A program made the position numbers and the translations under genes. The notes beneath the pieces were generated by a model. It searched no databases. It had not been told where the DNA came from and saw nothing but the letters and a program-made list of their open reading frames with translations. A stretch of DNA of 64,000 nucleotides from Polyangiaceae bacterium (lineage in GTDB: Bacteria; Myxococcota_A; Polyangia; Polyangiales; Polyangiaceae), in assembly GCA_016719945.1 (NCBI GenBank), contig JADJYE010000034.1, positions 62,001-126,000 of the forward strand, given 5' to 3'. Positions 41,521 through 50,546 of this stretch are shown in pieces (the stretch's first letter is position 1; every line of letters begins with the position of its first letter).

Positions 41521-42198
41521 TCAGCCCCCGACGGGCACCCGATAGAGCACGGGTGTCACCGCGGGAGAGGGCGCGGCCAGGGGGACGTCGACGTCGCCGC
41601 TGTCGATCAGCATCGTCTGGAAGTTCGTGAACAGCGTGCCAGATGACGCGCTACAGATCCCGCTGCCGTCTCGCTGTGAGACGTAGCTGAACTGGGGGAG
41701 CGGGGTCGTGCCAGGGGCGATGGACCGCACAGGACCATTGGCGCCGACGTTGAAGGCATGGTTCGCGGCGATGTCGCCGCCGGTCAGATAGTAGACCTCG
41801 GTGCCCGTGCAGCTCGCGCCGCTGTAGGCCGTCAACGTCCACCACGTGGCTGCCCTGGCTGCGCCCGTGTTTCGCTCGAGGCTCCACGCGACGTCGTCGG
41901 TGTTGAAGTAGAGGCAGCGCGTGTCGTCGCAGCGCACCGGGACGACGGCACCCGTCGCGTCGCGCCACTCGAGGCCCGGCCCTTGTGGACCAACCGGTCC
42001 TTCGCTCCCCTGTGGACCCTGCTCGCCTTGCGGACCGGGCAACCCGTCCTCCCCGGGGTCGCCCGGTTCCCCCTGCTCACCAGCAGGCCCCTGTTCGCCG
42101 GCGGTACCTTCGGGTCCCGGCTCTCCGGCGGGCCCCTCGCCACCGCAGCTCACGACAGCGAGCGCGAGCGCCATGCAGATGATTCTCGAGGTGTGCAT
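41521..42198 (-). CDS. Collagen-like lipoprotein
   Basis: The 225-residue protein has a signal peptide ending VVSC (lipobox). About 17 Gly-X-Y triplets follow (GEPGPEGTAGEQGPAGEQ and onward, residues about 25-78), enough for a short collagen-like triple helix. A C-terminal globular domain follows with two Cys pairs (RCDDTRC, ...SGASC...GIC). A trimeric surface stalk with a globular head is the likely design. The ATG at 42198 was chosen for the signal peptide; the longer frame to 42417 passes through the repeated elements upstream. No nearby gene suggests a ligand. Confidence 0.85.
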   Translation of the reverse strand: MHTSRIICMALALAVVSCGGEGPAGEPGPEGTAGEQGPAGEQGEPGDPGEDGLPGPQGEQGPQGSEGPVGPQGPGLEWRDATGAVVPVRCDDTRCLYFNTDDVAWSLERNTGAARAATWWTLTAYSGASCTGTEVYYLTGGDIAANHAFNVGANGPVRSIAPGTTPLPQFSYVSQRDGSGICSASSGTLFTNFQTMLIDSGDVDVPLAAPSPAVTPVLYRVPVGG

Positions 42199-42364
42199 CG
42201 CCCCACGATCCCTCGCGACCACACCCCGGTCCATGACCGGACATTTCTCCTCCACTCCCCCACAGCAAGCGGCGGCCCCTCCGAGGCGGTGCTCTTTGGA
42301 GACCGATCGCGCCCGCCAAAGCCGCGTGCCGCTCCCGTCGCTGCGGGCCCCGCCGCCGCCAAGC

Positions 42365-42411
42365 GTGACCGAAGTAGCCACCCTGCTCAGCAGGGTTCCC
42401 CCGTCCGTCAC
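42365..42411. repeat. 47-bp palindromic element, copy 1
   Basis: GTGAC, 13 variable bases, CTGCTCAGCAGGGT, 10 variable bases, GTCAC. The ends are inverted 5-mers and the core CCCTGCT-C-AGCAGGG is a near-perfect palindrome. A second element with identical spacing lies 126 bp on. Confidence 0.7.
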
Positions 42412-42490
42412 ACCCATTCGCCAACCCGCGCACGCCGCGACGAGGTTTCAACTGCTTGCGGGTGCCCGGCGGCCTCCGAGGCGCGAAATT

Positions 42491-42537
42491 GTGACAGCGG
42501 AGGGGGGGCTGCTCAGCAGGGTCGGGCTGTTTGTCAC
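42491..42537. repeat. 47-bp palindromic element, copy 2
   Basis: Same order and spacing as copy 1: GTGAC, 13 bases, CTGCTCAGCAGGGT, 10 bases, GTCAC. The core and ends are conserved while the spacers differ almost completely, so selection seems to act on the blocks. Because the element is palindromic, both strands read LLSRV-type peptides in several frames. Confidence 0.7.
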
Positions 42538-42630
42538 TCGGCGCGCGAGTCGCTGGCGCAGCTGTGTGTCCGTGAGCTCGGTGACCGCCTCGGCGGGCTC
42601 GTCGGCATGACGCAACATGGGCACGTGGTG

Positions 42631-42677
42631 GCGACAGCGAGGCGGGACCTTGCGGCAAGGGGTGCCCTCGCTGTCGC
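42631..42677. repeat. Nested hairpin (12-bp arms with inner 5-bp hairpin)
   Basis: The arms GCGACAGCGAGG (42631-42642) and CCTCGCTGTCGC (42666-42677) are perfectly inverted, 23 bp apart. Between them CCTTG-CGG-CAAGG forms an inner stem. The shape suggests an RNA or cruciform structure, but no gene is adjacent for which it would be an obvious terminator. Confidence 0.65.
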
Positions 42678-42811
42678 CGTCCTCGAGCGGCTCGACCCAA
42701 CGGTCTCACCGTCGGACGCGACGAGAGGTCGAGCTCCACCCCACCGAGCGCGAGCAGCTCGAGCAGTACCCCCGGGTATTCCCGCCGCACGCTGAGCGGC
42801 GCCTGGGCTCA

Positions 42812-43240
42812 TCACCCTTCCGGGCCGGGACCGGCCCCATCGACCACGAGCGCGCCGAGGAACGCCCCGGCGAGCAGCCCCTTCGTCAGCCCGAGCCCGA
42901 ACCAGGCGACGGCGAGGGACGCTGGGATCGGCGAATGGATGAAGGTCCCGAGCCCTGACGCGGTCCCCAGCGCGAGGCCCAAGAGGCCCCCGGCGCCGAG
43001 CCCGGCTGCGAGCGACTTCGGTCGCACGAGCGCGGTGTAGAGCGTCACGAAGACCGCCGCGAGCACACCCGTGGCGAGCACGACGAGCCCGGGTTGGATC
43101 GTCTCCCCTGACCGCCACAGCTCCGGCCGCGCCGCGTACATCGGCGCGAGCCAGAGGCGGTGAGCGAGCGTGTCGAGCGTCGCCCACGCCACCAGGATCC
43201 CCACAGAGGCCACGGCGATGCGGGGAACACGTCGGGTCAT
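42812..43240 (-). CDS. Small integral membrane protein
   Basis: The 142-residue protein has about four hydrophobic helices (around residues 8-28, 50-72, 80-100 and 108-135), including AGLGAGGLLGLALGTASGL, and a short loop with HRLWLAPMYAARPELWR. No transport or catalytic motif is recognised. The ATG at 43240 was chosen at the family-like basic MTRRVPRI start; the frame is open further upstream but without a membrane protein pattern. It is divergent from the SNF2 gene, 136 bp away. Confidence 0.7.
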   Translation of the reverse strand: MTRRVPRIAVASVGILVAWATLDTLAHRLWLAPMYAARPELWRSGETIQPGLVVLATGVLAAVFVTLYTALVRPKSLAAGLGAGGLLGLALGTASGLGTFIHSPIPASLAVAWFGLGLTKGLLAGAFLGALVVDGAGPGPEG

Positions 43241-43376
43241 CGGAGCCTCGCGCAAGGTAGACGATTCACGGCCGACACGCTGTGGGTGACGAGCCCCAAC
43301 CTGGCGGTCCTCGCGCCCCACCCGGGCGCCCGCTTTCCCCTGTCCCCCCGGCGGATCCCCGGTGTAAGCGCGAACG

Positions 43377-46300
43377 ATGACGACTCCCTCGCCTCGAGGC
43401 GCCGCCCAGGTGCATGAGCTCGTGCAGACGATCGCGGGGCTGCCAAACGACCAGGCGATCCTGGCCGCGCTGCTCGCGCTCCAGGGTGAGCTCAGGATCT
43501 CCCACTGGACCGAGCAGGCGTCTTGGGCTGGCCTGCGAGAGGCGCCGACCCGCAAGCACTCGACCACCTCACTGCGGACGCTCGTCAAGGAGCTGCAGGC
43601 CCCCGGACTGATCGTCGAGAACGAAGGGACCTCCCGGTGCAGGCTTGGGCGGCGCGCGCTCATCCTTCGGCACGCCGGGACGCAGCCCTGGTTCGACCGC
43701 GTCTGCTCGGCGGGCGCGACCGGCTCGCCCGAGCACGACCTGATCGTCGCGATGGCGGCGCGTCCGGAGGAGGTCGAGGTCTGGTTGGAGCGGCTGATTC
43801 AGGAAGACCCCGATCGGCACACGAACATCGTCGCGGAGCTGCTCGAGCCCTACGACCCGGCGTGGATCGCGCGCCTGCCGCCTGCCGCGGTCGCCCGCCT
43901 CGACGAGGTCGCGCTGCTCGCCATCGAGCGCAACGGGTCACCGATGCTGGGGCCGTACGCCTTCTGCGCCGCCGACCTCAGGCGGGTGGGCGCGTTGACG
44001 GCCGCAGCCGCGAGCGCGTTCGCGGGGATCGCCGTGCTGCGGGGGGATCGCGAGACGTTGCGCGCCCTCTCGGCGCGTGCGTCGTCGGGAGAGGCGGCGG
44101 ACCGCGCGGCGGTCGCGCTGGCGATGATCGAGGGGCGAGCCGCCGAGGCCGGGGTCGCGGCCGCCGCGCTCCCAGACCCGAAGCGCGGAGCCCACGCTGG
44201 AGTGCTGTTCGCGCTCGCCACCCTCGCCTTGCGCGCGCACGACCCGGGCTCCCCGCGGGTCGCGAAGTGGGTGGCGTTCGGCGCTGCCAAGAGCGCCCCA
44301 TTCTGCCAGTCCTTTCGCGTGCTCGAGGCCGCGCTCCGCGACGATGTGGAGCAGCTGACCCGAGGGCCGCGCTACGAGCGCAACCGCTCCGGGGACACGC
44401 TCTCCTTGTTGTTCCAGGGGCTCCGGTTCTTCGATCCGATCCTGCACTCCTATGACCTCTCGACCTTCATCCCGGCGATGGTGGAGGACGGCGCACATCA
44501 CGCGCGGCTGGGAACCGCGTGGCTCGGAGAGCAGCTCGAGCTCTGCGCCTGGCGAATGCAAGAGGCGTTCGGTGCCGGGCTGCTGAAAAACCTGAGAGCA
44601 CACGCCGTCCCGCCGAAGCCTGGCCACGCGCCCTTCATTCTCGACGCTCGCTCCACCCGCCCAGAGTGGGAGCTCAAGCTCGAGCGGCTCGAGGCGCTCG
44701 CCGGCGGGGTGCCCGGCGAAGCGTCGTTGGGCGGCGCCGCGCCGCCCAGCTCGGAGGAGCGCATCGTGTGGCGGGCGCAGGGCGTCTCGCTGTGGCTCGA
44801 GCCGCACCTGCAGAAGCGCGGCGCGAAGGGCGAGTGGACGGCGGGGCGGAAGCTCGCCATCAAGCACCTCGTCGGCAAGACCGAGCTCACCGCCCGGCTG
44901 CCGCCGGAGGACGCGCGCGTGGCGGCCCACGCGATCGAGACGCGCTCGAGCTATGGCGGGTACCCGACCTACGAGCACTCGCTGACCCAAGCGGCGTGGC
45001 TCGCCCTCGCCGGCCACCCCCGCGTGTATCTGCGTTCAGAGGAGGAGCCGCGGCAGGTGGTGCCGGGCGAGTCGAGGCTCCGCGTTCGCTCCAAGGCAGA
45101 GCGCATCGTCGTCTCGGTCGTTCCGCCCGGACTCGGCCCCGGGATCCACGTGCGAGAGGAGGGACGGCAGCTCGTCGTCTACGACGTCCCCAAGAGCCAG
45201 AAGGGCATCCTCGACCTGATCGGTCCGGAGCTCGAGGTCCCGGTCGCCGGACGAGACCGCCTCTTGGCGGCCATGGCACGCCTCGCGCCGCTCATGCCTG
45301 TCGAGTCGACCGAGACCCTGAGCGCTCGCGCGGTGCCCGCGCGCGCGACTCCGGCGGTCCGCCTCACGCCGAGCCGCGGAGGATTGTCGGTGGCGATCGT
45401 CGTCCGCCCCCTCGGGCAGGGGAGCCTGCTGCTCAGCCCGGGCAGCGGCGAGAAGACGCTGGTCGGTCACCTCGACGGGCAGGTCGTGCAGACCGAGCGC
45501 GATCTCGAGCTCGAGGAGCGCCTCGCCGAGCGCGTCGTCGAGGCGTGCCCGCTGCTGAGGGGCGGGGAGACGGGCCGCTTCAGCTATCGGCTCGACGAGC
45601 CGGAGGACTGCCTCGAGCTGGTCGCGGCGCTCCGGGAGCTGGGCGACGCCATTGCGGTGGAGTGGCCCCAGGGCGCGCCGCTGAAGCTGCGGGCCCGCGT
45701 GAGCCGGCGCGCCTTCCGGGGCAGGCTCTCCCTGAAGGGGCCCTCCTTCACGCTCGACGCGGCCCTCGCGGTCGACGACGGGCTGACCCTCGAGCTCGAG
45801 CCGCTGTTCGATCTATTGGCCCAACACCCCGGACGTTTCGTCCAGCTCGCGTCGGGCGAATACATCGAGCTGGAGCAAGGGCTGCGCGACGTCCTCGACG
45901 GCCTGCGGGCTGCGCGCGCCGAGCGCGCGCACGGCGCCCGAGGTGTCGCCATCCCGCGGACCGCGCTCCCGGTGCTCGACGCGCTCACGGATCAGGGCAG
46001 CGCGCTCGCCCTCGACGCTCCGTCGGCGGCGTGGCGCGCTCGCGTCGACGAGGTCTTTGCCAAGACCCCCGCCATCCCGCGCGCCCTCCAGGCCACTCTG
46101 CGCGACTACCAGGTCGGCGGCTACCGCTGGCTCGCGCGGCTCACCGACCTGGGCTTCGGGGCGTGCCTCGCCGACGACATGGGTCTCGGCAAGACCATCC
46201 AGATCATCGCGCTGTTGCTGCAGCGGGCGTCGCGGGGGCCCGCGCTGGTGGTCGCCCCGACGTCGGTCTGCGAGGGCTGGCGGCGGGAGACCGAGCGCTT

Positions 46301-47444
46301 CGCCCCCTCCCTCGACGCGCGCGTGTATGGAGGTCCGGAGCGCGCCGACTCCCTGCTCGCCCTCAAGCGCCGCGACGTCGTGATCGTCAGCTATGCGCTG
46401 CTCCAGCAAGACGCCGCGGCGCTCGCGGGCGTCGCGTGGGCGACCGCGGTGCTCGACGAGGCGCAGCTCATCAAGAACCCCGAGACGCTCCGCGCGAAGG
46501 CCGCGTTTGGACTCCAGGCGGAGGCGCGCGTGGTCGCCACCGGCACCCCCGTCGAGAACCACGCAGGAGATCTCCATAGCCTGTTCCAGTTCCTCAACCC
46601 AGGTCTGCTCGGCTCGCCCAAGGCCTTCGCCGCCAGCCTCGACGAGCAGGGCCGCCTCGGCCGAGCGACGAAGCGGCTGGTCGCCCCCTTCATCCTGAGG
46701 CGCACCAAAGCACAGGTGCTCGAGGACCTGCCCCCCATTACCGACATCCAGCGCACCGTGCTGCTCAGCCCTGGCGAGGCCAAGCTGTACGAGTCGATCC
46801 GAAAGGCGGCCCTCGACAAGCTCGCCCGCACCGCCAGGACGGGCCGCGACCACGTGCAGATCCTCGCCGAGCTCACGCGCCTGCGGCGCCTGTGCTGCCA
46901 CCCGCAGCTGGTCGTCCCAGAGGCCTCGCTCACCAGCTCCAAGCTCGAGAGCCTGCTCGAGCTCCTCATCGAGCTCACCGAGGCCGGCCACCGCGTCCTC
47001 GTCTTCAGCCAGTTTACCGACGTATTGGCGCTCATTCGGCCGCTGCTCGACGCCAAGGGAATCCCCTACCAATACCTGGACGGCAAGTGCTCCCCGAAGC
47101 AGCGCAGCGCGGCGGTCGACGCGTTCCAGGAGGGAGTGGGCGACGTCTTCCTGATCAGCCTCAAGGCCGGCGGCTTCGGCCTGAACCTCACCGCGGCCGA
47201 TTACGTCGTCCACGTCGATCCGTGGTGGAACCCCGCCGTCGAGGCGCAGGCCACCGATCGCGCCCACCGCATCGGCCAGACACGCCCGGTGACCGTCTAC
47301 CGCCTGGTCACCGCCGGCACCATCGAGGCGCGGATCGTCGAGCTCCACCGCGACAAGCGCGACCTCGCCGACGCCGTGCTCTCCGACACCGATCGGGCCG
47401 CGAAGCTCACGGCCGACGACCTACGGGGGCTCTTGGAGGCGTAG
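43377..47444 (+). CDS. SNF2-family DNA translocase/helicase
   Basis: The 1355-residue protein has a long N-terminal region (about 1-850) without enzyme motifs, followed by a complete SNF2 ATPase. Motif I is ADDMGLGKT (Lys939), Ia VAPTSV, II DEAQ, III TGTPVEN, then the C-terminal lobe with LVFSQFTDVL, LISLKAGGFGLNLT and the motif VI WWNPAVEAQATDRAHRIGQ. SNF2 proteins track along double-stranded DNA and displace bound proteins. The N-terminal extension resembles that of bacterial HepA-distant SNF2 proteins but lacks a SWIM domain as far as I can see. No modification or nuclease gene is next to it apart from Uma2. Confidence 0.92.
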   Translation: MTTPSPRGAAQVHELVQTIAGLPNDQAILAALLALQGELRISHWTEQASWAGLREAPTRKHSTTSLRTLVKELQAPGLIVENEGTSRCRLGRRALILRHAGTQPWFDRVCSAGATGSPEHDLIVAMAARPEEVEVWLERLIQEDPDRHTNIVAELLEPYDPAWIARLPPAAVARLDEVALLAIERNGSPMLGPYAFCAADLRRVGALTAAAASAFAGIAVLRGDRETLRALSARASSGEAADRAAVALAMIEGRAAEAGVAAAALPDPKRGAHAGVLFALATLALRAHDPGSPRVAKWVAFGAAKSAPFCQSFRVLEAALRDDVEQLTRGPRYERNRSGDTLSLLFQGLRFFDPILHSYDLSTFIPAMVEDGAHHARLGTAWLGEQLELCAWRMQEAFGAGLLKNLRAHAVPPKPGHAPFILDARSTRPEWELKLERLEALAGGVPGEASLGGAAPPSSEERIVWRAQGVSLWLEPHLQKRGAKGEWTAGRKLAIKHLVGKTELTARLPPEDARVAAHAIETRSSYGGYPTYEHSLTQAAWLALAGHPRVYLRSEEEPRQVVPGESRLRVRSKAERIVVSVVPPGLGPGIHVREEGRQLVVYDVPKSQKGILDLIGPELEVPVAGRDRLLAAMARLAPLMPVESTETLSARAVPARATPAVRLTPSRGGLSVAIVVRPLGQGSLLLSPGSGEKTLVGHLDGQVVQTERDLELEERLAERVVEACPLLRGGETGRFSYRLDEPEDCLELVAALRELGDAIAVEWPQGAPLKLRARVSRRAFRGRLSLKGPSFTLDAALAVDDGLTLELEPLFDLLAQHPGRFVQLASGEYIELEQGLRDVLDGLRAARAERAHGARGVAIPRTALPVLDALTDQGSALALDAPSAAWRARVDEVFAKTPAIPRALQATLRDYQVGGYRWLARLTDLGFGACLADDMGLGKTIQIIALLLQRASRGPALVVAPTSVCEGWRRETERFAPSLDARVYGGPERADSLLALKRRDVVIVSYALLQQDAAALAGVAWATAVLDEAQLIKNPETLRAKAAFGLQAEARVVATGTPVENHAGDLHSLFQFLNPGLLGSPKAFAASLDEQGRLGRATKRLVAPFILRRTKAQVLEDLPPITDIQRTVLLSPGEAKLYESIRKAALDKLARTARTGRDHVQILAELTRLRRLCCHPQLVVPEASLTSSKLESLLELLIELTEAGHRVLVFSQFTDVLALIRPLLDAKGIPYQYLDGKCSPKQRSAAVDAFQEGVGDVFLISLKAGGFGLNLTAADYVVHVDPWWNPAVEAQATDRAHRIGQTRPVTVYRLVTAGTIEARIVELHRDKRDLADAVLSDTDRAAKLTADDLRGLLEA

Positions 47445-47516
47445 ACGTCAACGAGGCGCTCGCGCGCCGCTCCACGCCCGCTCGTAGGCGCGGGCGCCCG
47501 CTGCTACCCTCACGTC

Positions 47517-48107
47517 GTGGACCCGGCGCGCAAGCTCGCAACCTTCCAGGACCTCATGTCCCTGCCGGACGACGTCCGCGCCGAGGTGATCCACGGCTCG
47601 ATCGTCGCTCTGCCTCGCCCTCTGCCGCGGCACAGCAACGTCCAGCGCTCGTTGGGCAGCTTCATCGGGAAGCCCTTCCACGACGACGACGGGTTTGGTG
47701 GTCCCGGTGGCTGGTGGATCCTGCTCGAGGTCGCCGTCCAGCTGGGCGCACACCTGGTGGTCCAGCCGGACCTCGCCGGCTGGCGGCGCGAGCGCCTCCC
47801 GGACCCCTGGGACAAGCGACCCATCGACGTCATGCCCGACTGGGTCTGCGAGGTGCTCTCCCCCTCCAACGCGGCGCACGACCGCGTGACCAAGCGACGC
47901 CTCTACGCGGAGCATGGCGTGCCCTTCTACTGGATCATCGATCCGGCGGACGGCACCCTCGAGGCCTTGCGCCTGGACCATGGCGTGTGGGTCGAGGTCG
48001 CGGTGCTCGACGCCACGGACGTCGCGCGCGTCCCCCCGTTCGAGGCCATCGAGCTGCCGGTCGGGCGACTGTTCCCGCCGCCACCAGCCCCGCCTGCGGA
48101 GCGCTGA
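47517..48107 (+). CDS. Uma2-family nuclease-fold protein
   Basis: The 196-residue protein has the PD-(D/E)xK-like Uma2 plan: VRAEVIHGSIVA, VQPDLAGWRRE, CEVLSPSNAAHDRVTKRRLYAEHGVPFYWIIDP, with the acidic residues, Glu and Lys of the active site. Many Uma2 proteins accumulate in copies and have no tested function, so nuclease activity is an inference. The GTG start at 47517 is 72 bp after the SNF2 stop. Family length is normal. It could be carried in the same transcript as SNF2, but Uma2 genes occur in many contexts. Confidence 0.82.
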   Translation: MDPARKLATFQDLMSLPDDVRAEVIHGSIVALPRPLPRHSNVQRSLGSFIGKPFHDDDGFGGPGGWWILLEVAVQLGAHLVVQPDLAGWRRERLPDPWDKRPIDVMPDWVCEVLSPSNAAHDRVTKRRLYAEHGVPFYWIIDPADGTLEALRLDHGVWVEVAVLDATDVARVPPFEAIELPVGRLFPPPPAPPAER

Positions 48108-48200
48108 GTCACCTCTGTCGACGGCCCCGCGCGGCGTCGGACGATGGCGTCGCGATCTTCGTCGCTCATCGCCCGAGCCTCGCACGGCTTCGGCACCTCG

Positions 48201-48989
48201 TCAGCCACGCGCCAACCTCGCGAAGTCGAGCCCCGACACCACGCCGACCGCTTGCTTCTCGTCGACTACGAGCACGCGCCGCGCGCGCGTCCCCGCGGCG
48301 TGCGCCGCGGCTCGGTACAGCGGCACCTTCACGTTGAGGCACAAGAGGGAGTGGCTCATCCTCAGCTCGACCGGGGTCGTCGCCGAGTCACCTCGCGCGA
48401 GGAGGGCCTCGCGCTGGGTGTAGACGCCGACCGGCCAGCCTTCTTCATCGACGACCACGAGGCCCTGGGTGTGGGCTTGCTCGATGCGCTTGGTGGCGTC
48501 GGCGAGGGTCGCGGTCGCCGGGATGGTGAAGGGCTTCTTCGTCATCACCTCGCCGAGCTCGGTCGTGACCCGCGACTCGTAGATGGCCATCATGACCTCG
48601 CGGGTGCCGAAGACCTGCGAGAGCACGCCGTCTTTGGTGACGAAGATGCGGTGGATGCGGTCGTGGACCATCTTCGTCGCGGCCTGGGCGACGGTGGCGT
48701 CCGACGGCATCGAGACGACGCCGGGGTGCATGATGTCCTTGGCGGTCTTCTCCGGGAGGTCGACGAGGACGGTCGTGGTGCGCCGCTCCTTGGGTCGGGG
48801 GGTGCCGACTCGCAGCAGGTCGGTGCGCGAGATGACCCCCAGGGGAGACCCCGACGCGTCCACGACGGGGACCGCGGAGATGTTTCGCTCCTCGAGCAGC
48901 GAGTGCACGTCGGAGACCGGCTGGTCGAGCCGAACGGTGACGAGGGGTCCGTGGGCGTATGCCCCGATGGGGACATTGTAGTGGGCCAT
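48201..48989 (-). CDS. Protein of four CBS domains
   Basis: The 262-residue protein consists of four CBS repeats. Each has the pattern of a start near PVSDVHSLL / ATVAQAATKM / ATLADATKRI / VPLYRAAAHA and an end with GVISRTDLL, FGTREVMM, GVYTQREALL or GVVSGLDFARL. Such Bateman modules bind adenosyl nucleotides and signal energy status. No catalytic domain is attached, so it probably regulates a partner in trans. The ATG at 48989 is preceded by a region of repeated CTTGCGC-like words. It lies convergent to Uma2 (93-bp gap) and divergent from the cyclophilin gene. Confidence 0.9.
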   Translation of the reverse strand: MAHYNVPIGAYAHGPLVTVRLDQPVSDVHSLLEERNISAVPVVDASGSPLGVISRTDLLRVGTPRPKERRTTTVLVDLPEKTAKDIMHPGVVSMPSDATVAQAATKMVHDRIHRIFVTKDGVLSQVFGTREVMMAIYESRVTTELGEVMTKKPFTIPATATLADATKRIEQAHTQGLVVVDEEGWPVGVYTQREALLARGDSATTPVELRMSHSLLCLNVKVPLYRAAAHAAGTRARRVLVVDEKQAVGVVSGLDFARLARG

Positions 48990-49138
48990 GGGATGGGTCT
49001 TCGCAAGCACCGCACCAGAGCGCAAGCGCCCTTTGCGCCGCCGTGAGCGGCTTGCGCGCACGCCTGGCTTGCGCAGCGGACGCACCCCTTGCGCCCAGAT
49101 CCCTTGCTGGCCGCGGGCGGTCAGGGCAAGGACGCTCC

Positions 49139-49843
49139 ATGGCTCGCGCCCTCCTCTGCCTCGCCGCGCTCTCTCTGCACGTCGCGTGCAACTCGACGCC
49201 CCCAACGTGAACCCCGCGTTGCTCGAGCCCGCGGCCGCGCGAGACAGCCCCCCGCGACCTTCCGGGTCCGCTTCGAGACGACCGCGGGGACTTCAGCGTC
49301 GAGTGCACGCGCGAGTGGGCGCCGAACGGGGTCGACCGCTTCTACAACCTGGTGAAGCTCGGCTTCTTCGACGACGTCGCGTTCTTCCGCGTCGTGCGTG
49401 ACCCTGTCCCGTTCGTGGCGCAGTTCGGGATCCACGGCGTGCCCGACGTCGCCTCGAAGTGGGCGAACGCGAACATCGCCCCCGACGCGCCCAAGAAGTC
49501 GAACACGCGCGGCAAGCTGACCTTCGCGATGGCCGACAACCCCGGCACGCGCTCGACGCAGCTCTTCTTCAACTACGGGGACAACCGCCGCCTCGACGGC
49601 ATGGGCTTCGCGCCGGTGTGCGAGGTCGCTGGCGACGGCATGACCGTCGTCGACAAGCTGCACGCCGGCTACGGCGAGAGCATCACCGACCGCCAGGGCA
49701 AGATCATGAGCAGCGGCAACGAGTACCTGAAGAAGGAGTGGCCGAAGCTCGACTACATCAAGTCGGTGCGCCTCGAGGACCCCGCCGCAGCGGCGACCTC
49801 GAGCTCGGCGGCCCCCTCCGCGAAGCCGTCCGCTGCGCCTTGA
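49139..49843 (+). pseudogene. Cyclophilin-type PPIase lipoprotein, disrupted by three frameshifts
   Basis: Read with three single-base insertions, the gene encodes a lipoprotein (MARALLCLAALSLHVAC, then NST) followed by a cyclophilin-type prolyl isomerase. Fragments are FRVRFETTAG, DFSVECTREWAPNGVDRFYN, KLGFFDDVAFFRVV, FAMADNPGTRSTQLFFN and CEVAGDGMTVVDKL. The breaks fall in runs at 49199-49203 (C), 49248-49253 (C) and 49286-49289 (G); each appears one base short, and together they restore the original frame. The downstream part from 49352 is intact. Either the gene is decaying or the runs are misread. Confidence 0.8.
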
Positions 49844-49850
49844 TCGCGGC

Positions 49851-50483
49851 TCACCTCGAGGGGAACGTCTCCTTGAACCACGCCGTCTCGTGGTGATCGA
49901 GCGCGCTCGGATCCGGTGAGAACGTCGGATCGAGGTGGGCGTGCAGCAGCCCGAGCGTGCGAAAGTCTCGCTGGCTCACCACCGCGATGCCCGCGCGCAG
50001 CAGCAACGCCGCGGCGACGCCGACGCCGTTCGTGAACCTGCGGACCGGGACCAGGCGGCAGCCGTCGGAGATCACCTGCGTGCCGCAGGCGGCGCTCATG
50101 TCCGTGAGGATCGCGAGCTCGACGCGGTGCTCCGTCGCGTGGTCGAGCATCGCCCTCGCCCCTCGCACCATCTTCTCGGTCAGGTCGACGCCGTGCTCAT
50201 CGAGCACGCGCGCGGCGCCGTCGAGCACGGCGTGGCCGTCTCCGCCGTGGATGTCGGGCATCGTTCGGGGGGTCCCGATGGCGAAGTCCTCCGGGCAGAA
50301 ATTCGTCACGCGCACGCACGCGAGCCTGGCGAGCGCGGGGAGCTTCGCGCCGAGCCCGTAGTCGGTCGCCTCGACCCCACACGGCCGCCCCGCGAGGCAG
50401 CCGCTCACCAGCACCCGCAGCGGGTCGTCTGCGGTCGGATGGCGGACCTTCGCGAGCGCCTCGGGGTGTCTGGGAAGCCGCAT
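49851..50483 (-). CDS. DUF523 / TudS-type iron-sulfur protein
   Basis: The 210-residue protein has the DUF523 signature: LVSGCLAGRPCGVEATDYG at the N-terminus, TNFCPEDFAIGTPR, and a third Cys region ILTDMSAACGTQV. TudS, a characterised member, uses three Cys to hold a [4Fe-4S] cluster that desulfurises 2-thiouracil. The three Cys here (about 29, 62, 131) are consistent with that. A thiouridine-salvage or related desulfurase role is inferred. It converges on the cyclophilin gene (7-bp gap) and is divergent from hmgA. Start is the ATG at 50483; the longer frame lies inside hmgA's antisense. Confidence 0.8.
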   Translation of the reverse strand: MRLPRHPEALAKVRHPTADDPLRVLVSGCLAGRPCGVEATDYGLGAKLPALARLACVRVTNFCPEDFAIGTPRTMPDIHGGDGHAVLDGAARVLDEHGVDLTEKMVRGARAMLDHATEHRVELAILTDMSAACGTQVISDGCRLVPVRRFTNGVGVAAALLLRAGIAVVSQRDFRTLGLLHAHLDPTFSPDPSALDHHETAWFKETFPSR

Positions 50484-50546
50484 CACGAGAGGATACCCGC
50501 GCCTACGCGCCGCGCGGTCGCTCGTGTAGCGTAGCCGGCCACGCCG

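Larger units (their letters stand above)
42199..42811. other. 613-bp intergenic region with repeats and hairpin
   Basis: No gene is supported here. Two 47-bp elements lie at 42365-42411 and 42491-42537, and a nested hairpin at 42631-42677. The rest (42538-42811) has open frames in both strands (for example one from a GTG at 42790 reading GVLLELLALGGVELDL), but none continues coherently. Promoter elements for the collagen-like gene should lie at its right of 42198, but I cannot pick them out. Confidence 0.6.

Noticed and set aside
42365..42610. A peptide gene reading LLSRV repeatedly
   Set aside because: The reading comes from the palindromic core of the 47-bp elements, which gives similar peptides on both strands; no start, stop or codon bias supports a gene.
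42538..42790. Minus-strand ORF from a GTG at 42790 (GVLLELLALGGVELDL)
   Set aside because: The first 30 residues look plausible, but the frame then turns into Arg/Pro-rich text, and the plus strand is equally open. At most a gene remnant.
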